DNA of 64,000 nucleotides. Origin: Monocercomonoides exilis. Taxonomy: Eukaryota; Preaxostyla; Oxymonadida; Polymastigidae. The stretch is from assembly GCA_001643675.2 (NCBI GenBank), contig LSRY02000051.1, forward strand, positions 126,501-190,500, in the 5' to 3' direction. Positions 45,680-58,215 of the stretch are shown here, one piece after another. Each line of letters begins with the position of its first letter. The stretch's first letter is position 1. The notes under the pieces are model-generated. The model saw only the letters and a program-made list of their open reading frames with translations, was not told the origin of the DNA and ran no database searches. Both the position numbers and the translations under genes were made by a program.

Positions 45680-47577
45680 ATGACTGAAAAATCTGAATTA
45701 TCATCAACTCAGTTGCACAGAGTTCTTGCAACGAAGGAATATCGCGCATTCAAATCCCCCTCGAAAAAGCTTTTCGCGATTCGACAAAGTTTTCAAGTGA
45801 AATATTCGACTACCATCAAAGCAAAAGTTGTGTCAAAAGATGCATGGAAAAGAGGGATAAGAGCGGAAAGAGCTGGCAGAGAGGCTGGAAGGAATGGGCA
45901 CACTCAGGCAATAACGAACAACCAATTGGAAGAAATAGAGAACCAGGTGGTTGTCATTTTATCAAATCAGACAATAGTTCGAATTCGCGATGTGCAACAC
46001 ATGGTTTGCAATATTTGTTGATTTGTTTTTGTGATATTTTCATGTTGCAAAGTGTGTTGATCTAATAAAAAAATCATCAAAACAAAAGAAAGAATACAAA
46101 ACAATCAACAGAAAATATGAGTTCAAATTAATTCAACGAAGTGATTCATTGAAGGCTGCTTTCGCAAGGTATACGGATGTGGCAAAAAAATCAGCGCAGT
46201 CACCAGAAAATATCAGAGGATGGTTTTCGGAATTGTTGAACACTGTTACGGAATACAATATCACAACTGCGGATATATTCTATTTTGATGAATCGTCAAT
46301 TTCATGTGGGGAATCATCGAATAAACTGGCTGTTTGCCTTAAAGGTCAAACTCCTCCACAAATTCCCGTCGCTCCGAAAGTCCCGAATGCAACTATATGC
46401 CTTTGTATCTGCGCTGACGGATCCTCATTGCCACGATTTCTTCTTTGGCCAAAGAAAACACTCCCGAAAGAGTTTCGAACTCTTTCTTCGTTTGATATCA
46501 GATATATTTTTTCATCTTCCGTGTGGATCACTAAGGATATCTTCAAGTTCATCATGATTAATTACTGGATTCCATTAATCGTTGAGAAAGTGAAACCTAC
46601 AAGTTCTCATCGTGCACTTTTATTAATGAATAATCATTCAACTCACAATGACGAAACTGTAATTGAAGCAGCTTAAAAAATTACATCATTCTGAAAAAAT
46701 TCCTACCAAATATGACACATTTGCTTCAGCCGGGTGACTCATGTGTTTTTTCTCGACTTAAATCCACTTTGAGTTACAAATTTGTTATTCCTTCTCCATT
46801 TTCTCTCCCTTCTCATCGAACCCAACTTGCTGAAGTTCTTCCTGAAGCCTTGGCAGCTGCATGTACACCTTCAACAATAAAAGCAGCGTTCATTATGACA
46901 GGAGTCTGGCCTGTTGCTGCAGCTGCCGTTCTCTCTCATGTATCTGGAGCACCTTTTGGAGCCTCTCCATTGAAAGAATATCTTCCTTCTTCGTCTCAAG
47001 ATTTGCGTGAAGAACTTTTTGGAAGCTATTCTCCAGGAAAAAGGCAAAGTGTTTCGGCTTCATCAAAACCATCAGATACTTGTGTGATAATTTTTGAAAT
47101 CAAATTATTTCCTTTAAAAGATTCGGTTCGAAATATTTTATTGAATTCTAACAAAAAACATTAAGAAGTGAATATATTTATTATATATATTCACTTCTTT
47201 ATTTCAGCTCAATCATTTATTTAAAAAATGGTTTTGATGAAAATTTTCAAAAAAATCCAAAATCTTTGTTCAAAGACAAACAACCTTTGAAAAAAAAACA
47301 CCCCGAAAAAAGTTATGATTTCAAAAATAATCACCCATTTATTCTGCAGAAAAAGAAAACTCGGAAAAATCAGCTTCATCGAACATACCGACCTGTTCTT
47401 CTCTGTCTGATAATCACGAATTAAATATAACAGCAATTATTGAAGATTTGGACAGCTTTGAATTTAAAAAACAACTTGAAGAAGCTGAAAAACATCTTGC
47501 ATTTCTTCGATCGATATATAAAGAAATTGAAAAATCAAATGTTTTTTCGACTTTTTCAACTTAGAAAACAAAGCATT
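45680..47577 (+). pseudogene. Pogo-like DDE transposase pseudogene
   Basis: 45680-46018 gives a basic N-terminal part with a helix-turn-helix-like ITNNQLEEIENQVVVILSN. After a probable intron (acceptor near 46110, AATCAACAG), the DDE core runs 46149-46676: first acid in YFDESS (about 46285), the second position in LLLMNNHSTHN (about 46615-46645), where Asn replaces Asp. A one-base frame change near 46672 follows, then the third acid in LLQPGDSCVF (46720-46750). The C-terminal part is cut by a 257-bp MITE at 47081, with a coding remnant resuming near 47345 (EKENSEKSASSNIP to a TAG at 47561-47563). A changed catalytic residue, a frameshift and an insertion make it inactive. Confidence 0.82.
47081..47337. 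mobile_element. MITE family 1, copy 3 (257 bp), inserted in transposase
   Basis: Left end TGTGTGATAATTTTTGAAAT (diverged) and right end TTTCAAAAATAATCACCCA. Internal blocks match copy 1 (TTCGGTTCGAAA against TTCGATTCGAAA; AAGAAGTG against GAAAAGTG). It interrupts the transposase frame after SSKPSDT, so it is younger than the host transposon. Confidence 0.75.
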
Positions 47578-48140
47578 CTCGAAAAGAATTCAGCATTCTT
47601 TTGTCAAGCTCTTCTTCAAATGAAGATTAAAGAGAAAGAAAACAGAAAAAGAAAAAGAAAATTTAAAAAATCGAAAACGATGATGTGAGTGTAGGAAGCG
47701 ACCCTGAGGAAAGAAGAAAATTGAAAAGGAGAAGTTAATTCAAAGAACAGTTTCACCGTCTTTCATCAAAAAAGAAATTGAATATCGCGAAAAGTATTAT
47801 TCTTCGTTGTCATCGTAGTTTGTTTGTTTTTTTCTCACGGAAAAGTTTGCAACTGCTGAAAGTGATAATTGATAAAGAAGAACGAGTAAGGAACTTTCTT
47901 AAAAATTATTATTCTTGTTATGTGGGAAATTGATGAAGTTGAAAAAGTTTTAAAAAGGAATTCGTAACCTTTTTATCTCAAATACCAAACAATAAAACTT
48001 ATCCATTAATGATGCTCTTGTCCTATTTTTTTCAAAGCTCAACGATTAGAAATGAATAGTGTACAAATATCAAAATATGAACTTTTTATTCAATTTGTAA
48101 GTGCGGGTTTAGTTCCAGGGGGCGGGTTAAGCATCCATGG

Positions 48141-50664
48141 TAACTATGGAAACACAAGTAAAGAAATCCCTCTGCGCATCTATCTCATTCACAATCCAAC
48201 AGAAATTCATGTGAGCAACATTGAGGCATCACATCACACACATTGTGGAAATGTAAATTTTCCATTCTTGACAATGAAGCACTTCCTCACACGACTTGCA
48301 TGTGCAAAGAAAATTGTTGTTAATGGAATGATTTTAATGAGTGATGAAATGTCTTTTGATGAACGCAAGCATGAAATCTTAGGAAATAATGATCGAAGTG
48401 GATGAACAGTTGCTGAATAAAGTGAAACATCCAATTCAAAGACGATTTCTGCAAATGTTGAAACAGAATTATCAAAATTTATCTTCTCTCTTCATTTTTC
48501 TCCTTGTTCTTTTCATTTTGCACAAAACTTACAACTATCTCTTCCAGTTTTCTCGTTGGCTCTAACAGGCTCATCATTCGTCACAAAAAATAGCGTCGAA
48601 TTTTGCAACTGCCTAGCATCTTTCCTTTCTTTTTCCTCTGCACGTTCAAATCAAACGATGCAAATTTTTCTGTTGGTATTTTCAGCAGCTTACCCACTCT
48701 CCCTGTTCTCTTGTGCTGAAAATGAACACCAACTGAATACGAAGTGTGGAAGAGTCCTGTTGCAAGGACAGGCGAAAAGAAATGAAGAATCATCCCTTTT
48801 GCTTTACCATTCACAAAATTCCTATTCTCCATGTCAAGTGCTTGCTTAACCAGTTGCATCTTTATTTCTTCTTTGATTTTGACTTAAACTCCTGATGAAC
48901 AAATAGATCTCAGTTCTTCACATTTTCTTCCTCTTCCTTTTTCTCCTTAGCCTCTTTTCTCTCCTCCAGCATTACCAGTATAATAGCTGCTCGTGGTTCA
49001 GATCCATCTGCCATCCTTTCTCCAGCCACTTTTAACACTTTCTCCGCTATTAATCCCCATTTTCTCACCATCATACCTCATCCAATTACCTCTTCATTAA
49101 GTTTCACTACCACATGGATCGACTGCAGCCAATAAGGAAATTGCTTTGTAATAGCCATAAATGACACATTAAACTGCGACATTCAGCTTTTGTTGAGCAC
49201 AGCGAAGCACTCAACCTCACATTATTTCCTCAGCAATGGATTCTTATGGTATTCATGAATGCTCCTTCCTTTTGAGAAAAATGATTTCTCAGAGACCTCT
49301 CGATTTCACTTCACACTGCCGATAATGAAGACAACTCAACCGCACCTTTCGTTGAAAGACATAATAATTCTTGTTGATGAATGAAGAACAAGTTCATCTT
49401 TGTTGATGAAACTTACTTTCATTCTTTGTTTCTGCACTGCAAAAGAACTGGAAAAGAATAGTGATAAGCAAATATTGAAAACGCTGATGACGCAGAAGAA
49501 GAGGATGATGATAAGGAGGAAAAAGATGAAAATATGAAAGAAGGAGAGGAAGATGAGCACGAGGAAAAAGTCATTGGCAAAGATTATGAAAAATAATATT
49601 TAATTATGAAATATCATAGCAATTCGGATGAGAATAAAATCCTTATGAACATGGAATGGTGTCGCCGTCACTCATTCCCATTTGATGAGCTTTTCAAAAA
49701 GAAGTGTGTCACATCGCATTTTGCGTTGAAACCTTCATGTTGAAGCCTTGCTTAATAAACTGTTGAACAAGAACCCATATTTATCTGTCCCATTTCATTT
49801 AGTATCGAAAGTGCTTTCTTCTTCATTCTTCAATAAATATTCCACAATCATGCCCCTCTCTTCCAATTGCAATAAAGGAGAAAGTCGTTTGGAATGATAT
49901 TCTTCCAAGCTCCAATCTCATCGATTGATGTTGTTTCCTCACCTTTAAGTCATTAACATCATGATTTCCCCACGATCAGCTTCTTTCCAATTCCGAAAAC
50001 GAACCAAAGTATACTCTTGCCTATTTTCCTAAGTGTTTTTTATTTCTGTTGTTTTTCTTTTTGATCGGGATTTCATCCTTTAGTCTTCACTTGTTCATTT
50101 ATAAGCATAATTTGACTTTATCTCTTGCTCTAAAAGAAAAATTATAAAAAGCACATCTTTTGCAAATATTCTCCGAATTGCAAATTGATAAGCATAAATC
50201 AGCTCCATTCTCATTGTATTGCTCTGAAAAGAGAAGATTGGCCATTCCAATAATAATCCGGATTCCCGCACTTTGGAAAGAATACAGATGGAAATATCTT
50301 CACAATCAATAGAACAATAAAAGTCACATCCATAATGTCTTTTGCGTTGTTAACCACATTGTTGTATTCCCATTGTTCATCCAATATCTAAAAATCATTT
50401 GATAGAAATCCGAAATTTTTGCTTCTCCACCATTTCTTGTAGTTATCACAAAAAAGAATATTGCAACTTCAACAGGAAATGTTCATTCATTAATCCTTCA
50501 TTTTGTTTATCTTTATTCCTTTCGAAATATCCAAATTGATCAAAGCATCCATCACAACAAAGAGAATAAAAAAAGCATTCTTTTCCTTTATAATTACAAG
50601 TCGAAAATGTCAACGCTTGATGGAACGGTTTGAATGCATTTTTTTTGTCATTTGTAAGCTTTTA
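48141..50664. other. Spacer between the two transposons with coding relics
   Basis: 2.5 kb with no intact long gene. Composition is less AT-extreme than the MITE regions. It has a 54-codon minus-strand frame (48910-49074) and an acidic plus-strand frame near 49476-49598 (DDAEEEDDDKEEKDEN) ending in TAA. These may be fragments of a decayed gene, but I cannot identify the family. Confidence 0.4.
48910..49074 (-). CDS. Small charged ORF, 54 aa, possibly a gene fragment
   Basis: An ATG at 49074 leads to TGA at 48910-48912. The peptide starts MMVRKWGLIAEKVLKVAGE and ends in a Glu/Lys-rich helix (EERKEAKEKKEEEE). The amphipathic pattern is more coding-like than surrounding random frames, but there is no start context, domain or neighbour to confirm it. 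It could be the last exon of a dead gene. Confidence 0.25.
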   Translation of the reverse strand: MMVRKWGLIAEKVLKVAGERMADGSEPRAAIILVMLEERKEAKEKKEEEENVKN

Positions 50665-52855
50665 AAAAGTCATGGACAAAACCCGGGAATGTCCAATCAA
50701 TTGAAAAGTTTTTCAACAATTGACTCCACTTCCTAATTTCTTTTCTTTTTTTTTTTAATTGACAAAAAAAATATTATTTGAAAAAATGTTCATACGATGT
50801 TTATTCAATAATTTTTTCTTGATTACAAATGAAACGAGCATTCAAAATCACTATCGAAAAGAAACATTGGCTGATATGAGACCATATAAAAATAATCGAA
50901 CAAAATGAAAAAAAATTCTATCATCAAGTTGCAAAACAAAATTGTTTGAAAAGAAAAGTCGCTTTAGCTGAAATAAAATTGTTTTCCACATTTTGTTTCA
51001 GACACTTGTTTTATTTTTCGTTTTTCTCCTGAAAACAAAGAAAATTCATCTATTTCTTCTTCACGAGTTTGTTCTGATGACTTGCATTTTGTTTTCACGT
51101 CGCATTTATCCTCGTTTGCTTTCCTCTCTGACATTTGCTTTTGTGGATTGTCTTTCAAGGAGCTGGATTGACTTTTTTCTTTTTCTCGGAACAATAAAAT
51201 AAGAATGAATTAGATAAACATTTCATTCAAATTTGATGAAGATTTTCAAACCTTCTTCACTTGGTTCGTTCTCCTAAACAAAATCATCACTTGCTAAAAC
51301 TTTCATGTTAAAGACTCCATTTGATGCACGGGTTGATGAACTAATTGAAGATATTTTTGTGGTTGAAGACTGATTCTGCAGTCTTAAACAACTGACGGAT
51401 CAAATGGCTCAATCCCGCAAGCGTAGAACGATTTTTTTAATAGTTCTTGGGTCAAGCGCAGCACTCACAGCATCTACCAATTTTGACATAAGAGCTTTTC
51501 TATATAATGATATTCCACTTTCAGTTGGAGGCTCAAATGATGCAGACAGTCCTTTTTTGAATTGAGCAAACACATTGCGATCAAGCTGTTGTTTCAAGTG
51601 TGTTGTGTGCGAAGGAAGAATAATAATTACGATTGAATGTTCACGACACCATGTGATAACAGGCCAGCGAAGCCTCAATTAATGCCACTCCATAATAATA
51701 AGCGCAGATGCTTCCGATTCATACAATTCAATTCTTTTTTGTAAACTATTGGAAAAATGTTTTTCATCATGATTTGTTCAAAGTCATTTTTAGTCATCTA
51801 TCCGCTTCCGTTTGCCACTATTTCTTGTCGATGATATTTTAATGCTGCAAGATCTTTTGGAACAGTTTTTTGGGGACAAATCATCACTGGATAAAAAGAA
51901 GATCCATCTGCAAATACTTTGAAAACCAATGTTGCGTCAGGCTGATGTTGTTGGGAGTGTGGCATTGGGTCTTCTTGATCTGATTGTTTTGTTACGTAAT
52001 TGTCATCCGATTAACACAAACTGACTCCTGTTTCGTCTATATTTAATATCAGATCGGCGCAAATTTTGTTTGTTCTTATTGTGTCCCCCAGCAATGAAAA
52101 CCACGCTGAAATGTTTTCCGTTGAAGATGCAAGCAACCTTTTCACATCAATGGATTTTGGTTTTACCATTTGCAAGGCATTGCTTCTTTTGATGAACCGT
52201 CTTGCCCATTTTTCATTAATTTCTGCCAATTCGCTGTTGTCATCCTTGTTTCTGTTTTTTCTTTGCAAGACGTGTTCAGCCTGAATATGCAACACAAAAA
52301 TAGTTTATTTCAAAATCAAAACAAAAACCAAACGATTTTTTTTATGTCTTTGAATGTAATTTTTTCCGTCGAAAGAAAAAGAGATTTGACACAGTCTTCT
52401 ATTTCTTCTTGTTCTTCTTTGTTGAACAAATTCGGTCTTCCATTGTGTTGGAGATCTCTTCCATGCTTTAAAGAAGAGATATGTCGATATAGAACTGAAA
52501 AAGAAACAAAGCCAGATGAAATGATGCTTTTGTGTGGAATCTCTTTTTTTGTTAGAAGAAAGTTTTTTTTTCAACTTTTGAGTTTTATCTTCAAAATTCC
52601 ACAGTGGCAAAACCTTTGAAAGTTCTGAAGACGAAGAAAAAGAAGACATATTGCAAAAAAAAGCAAACATTAAGGCTTTGTGATCCATTCATTTCATTGA
52701 ATTAATTCAATAATTTTATCATTTCATAAAAAGAAAACATGGAACAATTGAAGAACAAAAGGAAGATGTTTGATTTTTTCAATATCAAATTCTTCAACGC
52801 ACTTTTTCTTTTTTGAGTTTTTAATTGGACATTCCCGGGTTTTGTCCATGACTTT
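50665..52855 (-). mobile_element. Second pogo/Tigger-like DNA transposon, decayed (2.2 kb)
   Basis: Terminal inverted repeats are AAGTCATGGACAAAACCCGG and its inverse at the right end (CCGGGTTTTGTCCATGACTT); both continue to GGAATGTCCAA. The flanks are compatible with a TA duplication, allowing a one-base change in the left A run. The inner minus-strand frames give a broken pogo-type transposase. The ends differ completely from those of the 45318-48140 element, so this is a separate family. Confidence 0.82.
51409..52520 (-). pseudogene. Second pogo-like DDE transposase pseudogene
   Basis: The N-terminal DNA-binding part reads GRPNLFNKEEQEEIEDCVKS (about 52400-52465). The central piece (52295-52011) contains WARRFIKRSNALQMVKP and the first acid in LILNIDETGVS, then stops. 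The middle (about 52010-51690) is readable only with stops: VFADGSSFYPVMICPQKT, then a diverged second-acid region (ALIIMEWH, Glu where Asp is usual). The last piece (51678-51409) holds PSHTTHLKQQLDRNVFAQFK with the third Asp. It is broken at three or more places. Confidence 0.8.
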
Positions 52856-52856
52856 A

Positions 52857-53568
52857 TCAAAAAAAAAAATTATTTTTGCTAAAAATTATGGATTCCATTT
52901 CAAACATTTTTTTGCATAATTAAATTGTGCACATTGAGATATGTGCACAGAATAAGTTTGGAACAAAACATGTCATTTTTTTTAAATCAAAAAAATTATG
53001 CCCCATATTCATGTTCTTTTGTCGATACATGTTGTTTTTCAGGCTTTCATTTCTTTTCATCTTTCATAACCCAAATGATCCATTGACAAAAAAGTGCAAA
53101 AAAGCAACAATTCACAAAATATATCGAACCTTCAAAAATTATCTGTTTTTTATTTTTATCTCACTCTTCTTCGCATTTTAATGAGAAACATCTTTCACTT
53201 ATTGCGAAAATCCCAAGATTTCATTTTTTGAGCTCAAATGTTTAACATTTCGAAATTTTGAATGGAATAAATTCCAATGTTATGATTTTTAATAACTCTT
53301 TTTTTCTTTCAAAAGTATTATTATTCAAATAAACTGTTGGTTATGATCAAAAAGAAACAAAAAATTTCCTTTTCTGGCCTCACGCTTCCAATCCTTGCGG
53401 CTTCTTTACGCTTTATTTTTCACTTCTTTTTATAAAGCCAAAACAAAACAGATTGAATAGCGATCATTTTAGGACTGCAAGATAATCAATGTTGTTTGTA
53501 TTTATCTTTTATTTTGTTTCTAATCATATTTTGCCCATCATTTTGAATATTTTTTTGCAACAACCAGA
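52857..53568. other. AT-rich spacer
   Basis: About 700 bp, AT-rich, no gene or repeat recognised. Its right part should hold the promoter of the following multigene-family gene. Confidence 0.5.
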
Positions 53569-55044
53569 ATGAATATGTCAAATGCTGATAAATTTCAAAA
53601 AAGAGTTCAGGTCATGACCAAATCTGAGCAGTTTTCAAGTTTGAAGTTTTGTTTAAATTAAACAATTTTGAACAAAATTTTTGTTTTTTTTGAATACCCT
53701 TCGCAGAATTGCTTTCTGAGCTTGGGCATTGCAGAGAAGATGAACAAATGCAGAAAATTGAAGAGATAAACAAATTGGTAGAAAAAATGAATGAAAAAGA
53801 TTTCAGATCAATTTTCACAAAAGAACTGTTCAAAAAAATTCATAAAATGATTGAAGAAAGGAAGCTTTCGATGAAAAATGCCCTTTTACTATTGAAGCAC
53901 GTTGGACATTGCAAAGAGCTGAAACGCTTTTATAGTTATGAATTTAGTGATTCTTTTTTTTGCAATCGATTTCATGAAATGATAAAGGAAGAAGCAGAGA
54001 GAAAAGAAGAAGAGAGAAAAGAAGAAGAGAACGACAGGCTTTTGGTAGATCTTTGCGAATGCTTTTTTTTGCTTGGCGAAGGAATTACTTCAGACTTTCC
54101 TTCAATTTATGTGCCTTTCCTTCTGAAGACTGCCTCGAAGAAAGAGGAAAACGAGGAAACTCAAAAAGAAGTGGAAATATCATTGCTAACTTTGAGTTGC
54201 ATAACAGCAGGATATGTATGAACATTTCTATTTCATTTTTGATGTTGCAGTAATTTTTTTAAAATCATTTTTTCATTAGATAGTCGAACAAAAACTGTAT
54301 TTGGATGAGATAACAGAAATTATAAAATATCACCAGGAGCATCAGAATCTGACGAGACTTGCCTATCGATCCGCTTGGAGGTTTCTGATAAACCGATTAC
54401 ACCGAGATGAAAGCTTGGAAAATGTTATGGTGAATGAGCTCCATTTTCTGAGAGAGGCAACAAAAGAATTGGAAGAACTGTCAAAATGTGTGGATTGGAC
54501 AAGAAAAGAAGAGGAGGAAAAAGAAAATGGAAGAATTGAAGTGCATATAATCTTCAGATGGATCGATGAAATTTTTTATTTCTTTCGCTTTTACACATTG
54601 TGGAACGAAGAACTTGTTGGACTTATCAATAGCATTGTTCAGGTCTTTCGACTAGCAAAAGATAATTACCCAGATACAAGCTATGGATGCATTTCTTCAT
54701 TAGAAAGAGCAATAGAAAAGAGAAATGTGAAAAATAATGACTTGTTGGAAAGCAGAGCCTTCGGTCTCTTTTTGGAGGAAATGAAGCAATCAACTTTGCA
54801 AGAAGTTATTATGTGTAGTTGTTTGCATTTCTTTTTGAATGTTGCAGGAAGATTGAATAAAAAGATGGATGGAGAGATGGATGAAACGAAAAGAAATGCA
54901 TTGAAAAGAAAGGTATTTGATAGAATGGAGGAAGAAGGATGTGAAGATATTATCACAAGCTTTCATGAATTTTTGAAGGATTTTCAAAGATATCTTGATC
55001 ATTCATTATCTTTGAATGTTGCAGATTATTTTGTGAATGTTTGA
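53569..55044 (+). CDS. Multigene-family protein copy A, three exons, intact
   Basis: Exons 53569-53638 (or starting at the in-frame ATG 53614), 53707-54215 and 54280-55044, with introns of 68 and 64 nt (GT-AG), in frame throughout. About 447 aa. Shared family signatures: FxxLxSELGHCREDEQ near the start, FTKELFKKIHKMIEE, LLLKHVGHCKELK, LLVDLCECF, ETQKEVEISLLTLS, then in exon 3 HQEHQNLTRLAYRSAWRFLI, LEELSKCVDW and a C-terminus SLNVADYFVNV. The protein is helical and highly charged; an armadillo/HEAT-like solenoid is conceivable but unproven. Exon structure and splice phases equal those of copy C, which supports the model. No function known to me. From memory the family is abundant in oxymonad genomes. 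Confidence 0.82.
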
Positions 55045-56053
55045 GAAAATGAAAATCATTAACGATTTAAAAATTGTTCTTCTATATTTTCGTATTTTTC
55101 TATTTTCTAATTTTTTTTATATTTTATATTTATATTTATATTTATATTATATTTTTTATTTTTTATTTTTTATTTTCTATTTTTTATTTTCTATTTTCTA
55201 TTTTCTATTTTTTATTTTTTATTTTTTATTTTATTTTTTTGTAAATCCAAAATTATATCCTTTTCTTTTTTATTCACTTCACAAAATGGAGAGAAAAATG
55301 AATGAAAAAAATAAATTTTAATTTTTATTTCCTTTTTCAAAAAAAAAATGAAATAAAAAATGAAAAATAAAAATGCTTTTCTCATTTTCAACATCAAGAA
55401 TCATTATTGAATGAATTGTTGCTTTTCATCTTCATCAAATAAATTCTTTTATTTCCAGTTGTTCAATTGTTCAGTCATCACCTTTTGTATTCTCTCAATT
55501 GTTTTTTTCTTTCTCTTTCTTGATGCATTTTCAAACAGTTTAAAGAAGAAGAGGAAAGTAAAGGCAATTCTTGAGAAGATTTCAAAAGCATCAAAGATTA
55601 ATGTTTGTTGAAGAATCCAGTCACAAATGTCATTATTGATGAATAAATCAGTTATTAAAAACTATGAAGAGGAAGTTATAATTTTTGAAATGAAATTCGA
55701 AACGTGTTTGACTGAAGCAAGTCAATCACGATTTAATTCTTTCTCTCTATTTCTTTCTCTTGTTTGTCAACTTTTCCAATCGGCAATAAAACAGTTCATC
55801 CTCTTTTCATTTTCATTTTATCGAAAAAGAAATTTCAATTGATGATTTTCTTCATTCTCTTCACTGAAAATTACAATTCTTCCTTCTTCTTTTGAAAAGT
55901 TCTCCATTCAATTCTCAAAACAATTTCATTGTATAAATCATCTCAAAACAATTGCATCTGTGTTTTCTTTTTCTTTTTTCTTTTCTTTTTTCTCTTTTGT
56001 TCAGAAATCTTTTTGTGAAGCTCCACTAAATTTTAGTTTCATTGCTCTTCACT
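55045..56053. other. AT-rich spacer with (ATTTTT)n tract
   Basis: 1 kb without a supportable gene. 55100-55240 is a degenerate T-rich repeat of TTTATT/TTTTCTATT units directly downstream of copy A. The rest is T/C-rich low complexity. Confidence 0.5.
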
Positions 56054-56944
<891 letters not shown>

Positions 56945-57052
56945 CTCAAAAACAAAAAGCAGGAATTGTATGATAATCCCTTTTTTCATTTTCTTCCTTT
57001 CCTCATTTTCCATTTTCGCTTCCCTTCTTTAGTAATATTCATCTTTCCACGG

Positions 57053-57117
<65 letters not shown>
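57053..57117. repeat. Homopolymer A tract, 65 nt
   Basis: Sixty-five consecutive A on the plus strand. It is flanked by non-genic sequence and by the possible signal-peptide exon at 57118-57222. It could be a microsatellite or the tail of a retroposed transcript, but no cDNA-like body is visible next to it. The exact length is assembly-sensitive. Confidence 0.9.
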
Positions 57118-57120
<3 letters not shown>

Positions 57121-57222
57121 CTCGTCAAAGTACTTCTTCAAAATATTCAAATCCCTCTCACATTGAGAAGCTTGAATGATAAAAAATACAATTAAATTTA
57201 ATTTAAAAATAGCAGCCTTCAT

Positions 57223-58215
57223 TTGGAAATCCTGCTTAATCCAGTTTAAATATATTTTTTCCTGATCGATGTTTATTTTCCGCTCAACAAAAATTCATTA
57301 TTCCTTCATCCCTCACAGATTTATCATCTGATTTGACAACCATTCCTTTCTTCAGCATTTTTATCCTCAAATGTTTCATTGACTGGACCTAATGAAAATA
57401 TCAGAAATTTTTGTTTTCAGTTCAATTCGTTCAGTCACTGTTCTAAGCTGTAAACATTTCATAGGGGAAAATTACATCCAATTTCCTTTGCAATCTATTT
57501 GCCCTACCGAATTTCCATTCAAATCCATGAGAACTCGTTATTTAGTCAGAATATCATATATTTTCCATTCATGAGGTACATCAAATTCTTAGGCTCTGAG
57601 AAGTCCACAGATGGAATCATCCTTAAAATAAACAAGAATGGGGAAAAAACGCAAACATTAGAAATATTTTCTTTCAACACACAAATTGCTGTATTTGCTT
57701 TATAGATGCTTTTTTATAAAAATCTTCTCACAAAACGTCCTTCTTTTGATGTTTTTATTTTAATTATTTTGAATTCATTGTTATTTTTTTTTTTTTTGAA
57801 TCTCTGCATCAGATAATACTTCTAATTCTGAGAGGTATTTTCATTTGGCTTTTCTCAAATCTTGTTGATATGAAATTTCCACCTTTCGCACGCCATAATT
57901 TCAAGCAGCCATAACATTTTCTATCAAAAGACAAAGCGTTGATTTATCTCTTGAATTGCAAGCCAGAAATGCTTATGGACAAAAGGATTGTGTGGACACT
58001 GATATTTATGTGGCTGTTGCGAATATTTATTTTTCATCTATTTTGTAACGTTGAACGTGTGCACAATCGATGTGAATGATAAATTGCGGATGCTATCTGG
58101 ATGGATCGCTTTGCCGAAATGCAGGAAATGAACGCCTGCAAAACATTTGGTGGTTTGTGATCATAGTTGTTTTCAGGATCATGATGATGGCGTTTCTTTC
58201 CTTCTTTCTTACATT
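57223..58215. other. AT-rich spacer upstream of pseudogene copy B
   Basis: About 1 kb without a recognisable gene; small open frames lack family signatures. It may contain the unrecognised first exon of copy B. Confidence 0.5.

Larger units (their letters stand above)
45318..48140 (+). mobile_element. Pogo/Tigger-like DNA transposon, decayed (2.8 kb)
   Basis: Ends are CCATGGGTGCTTAACCCGC on the left and the near-perfect inverse GCGGGTTAAGCATCCATGG on the right, flanked by TA (45316-45317 and 48141-48142). Inside is a broken DDE transposase with CENP-B/pogo-type features. A MITE of family 1 has landed in its 3' part. The first 29 bases are the same as in the 31521-33725 foldback element. Confidence 0.85.

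Noticed and set aside
47081-47340. MITE copy acting as an intron (introner-like), with GTGATA donor and TTCTGCAG acceptor
   Set aside because: Joining at those sites gives either a stop or a frame other than the long downstream remnant, and the other two copies are intergenic, so a simple disruptive insertion is the better reading.
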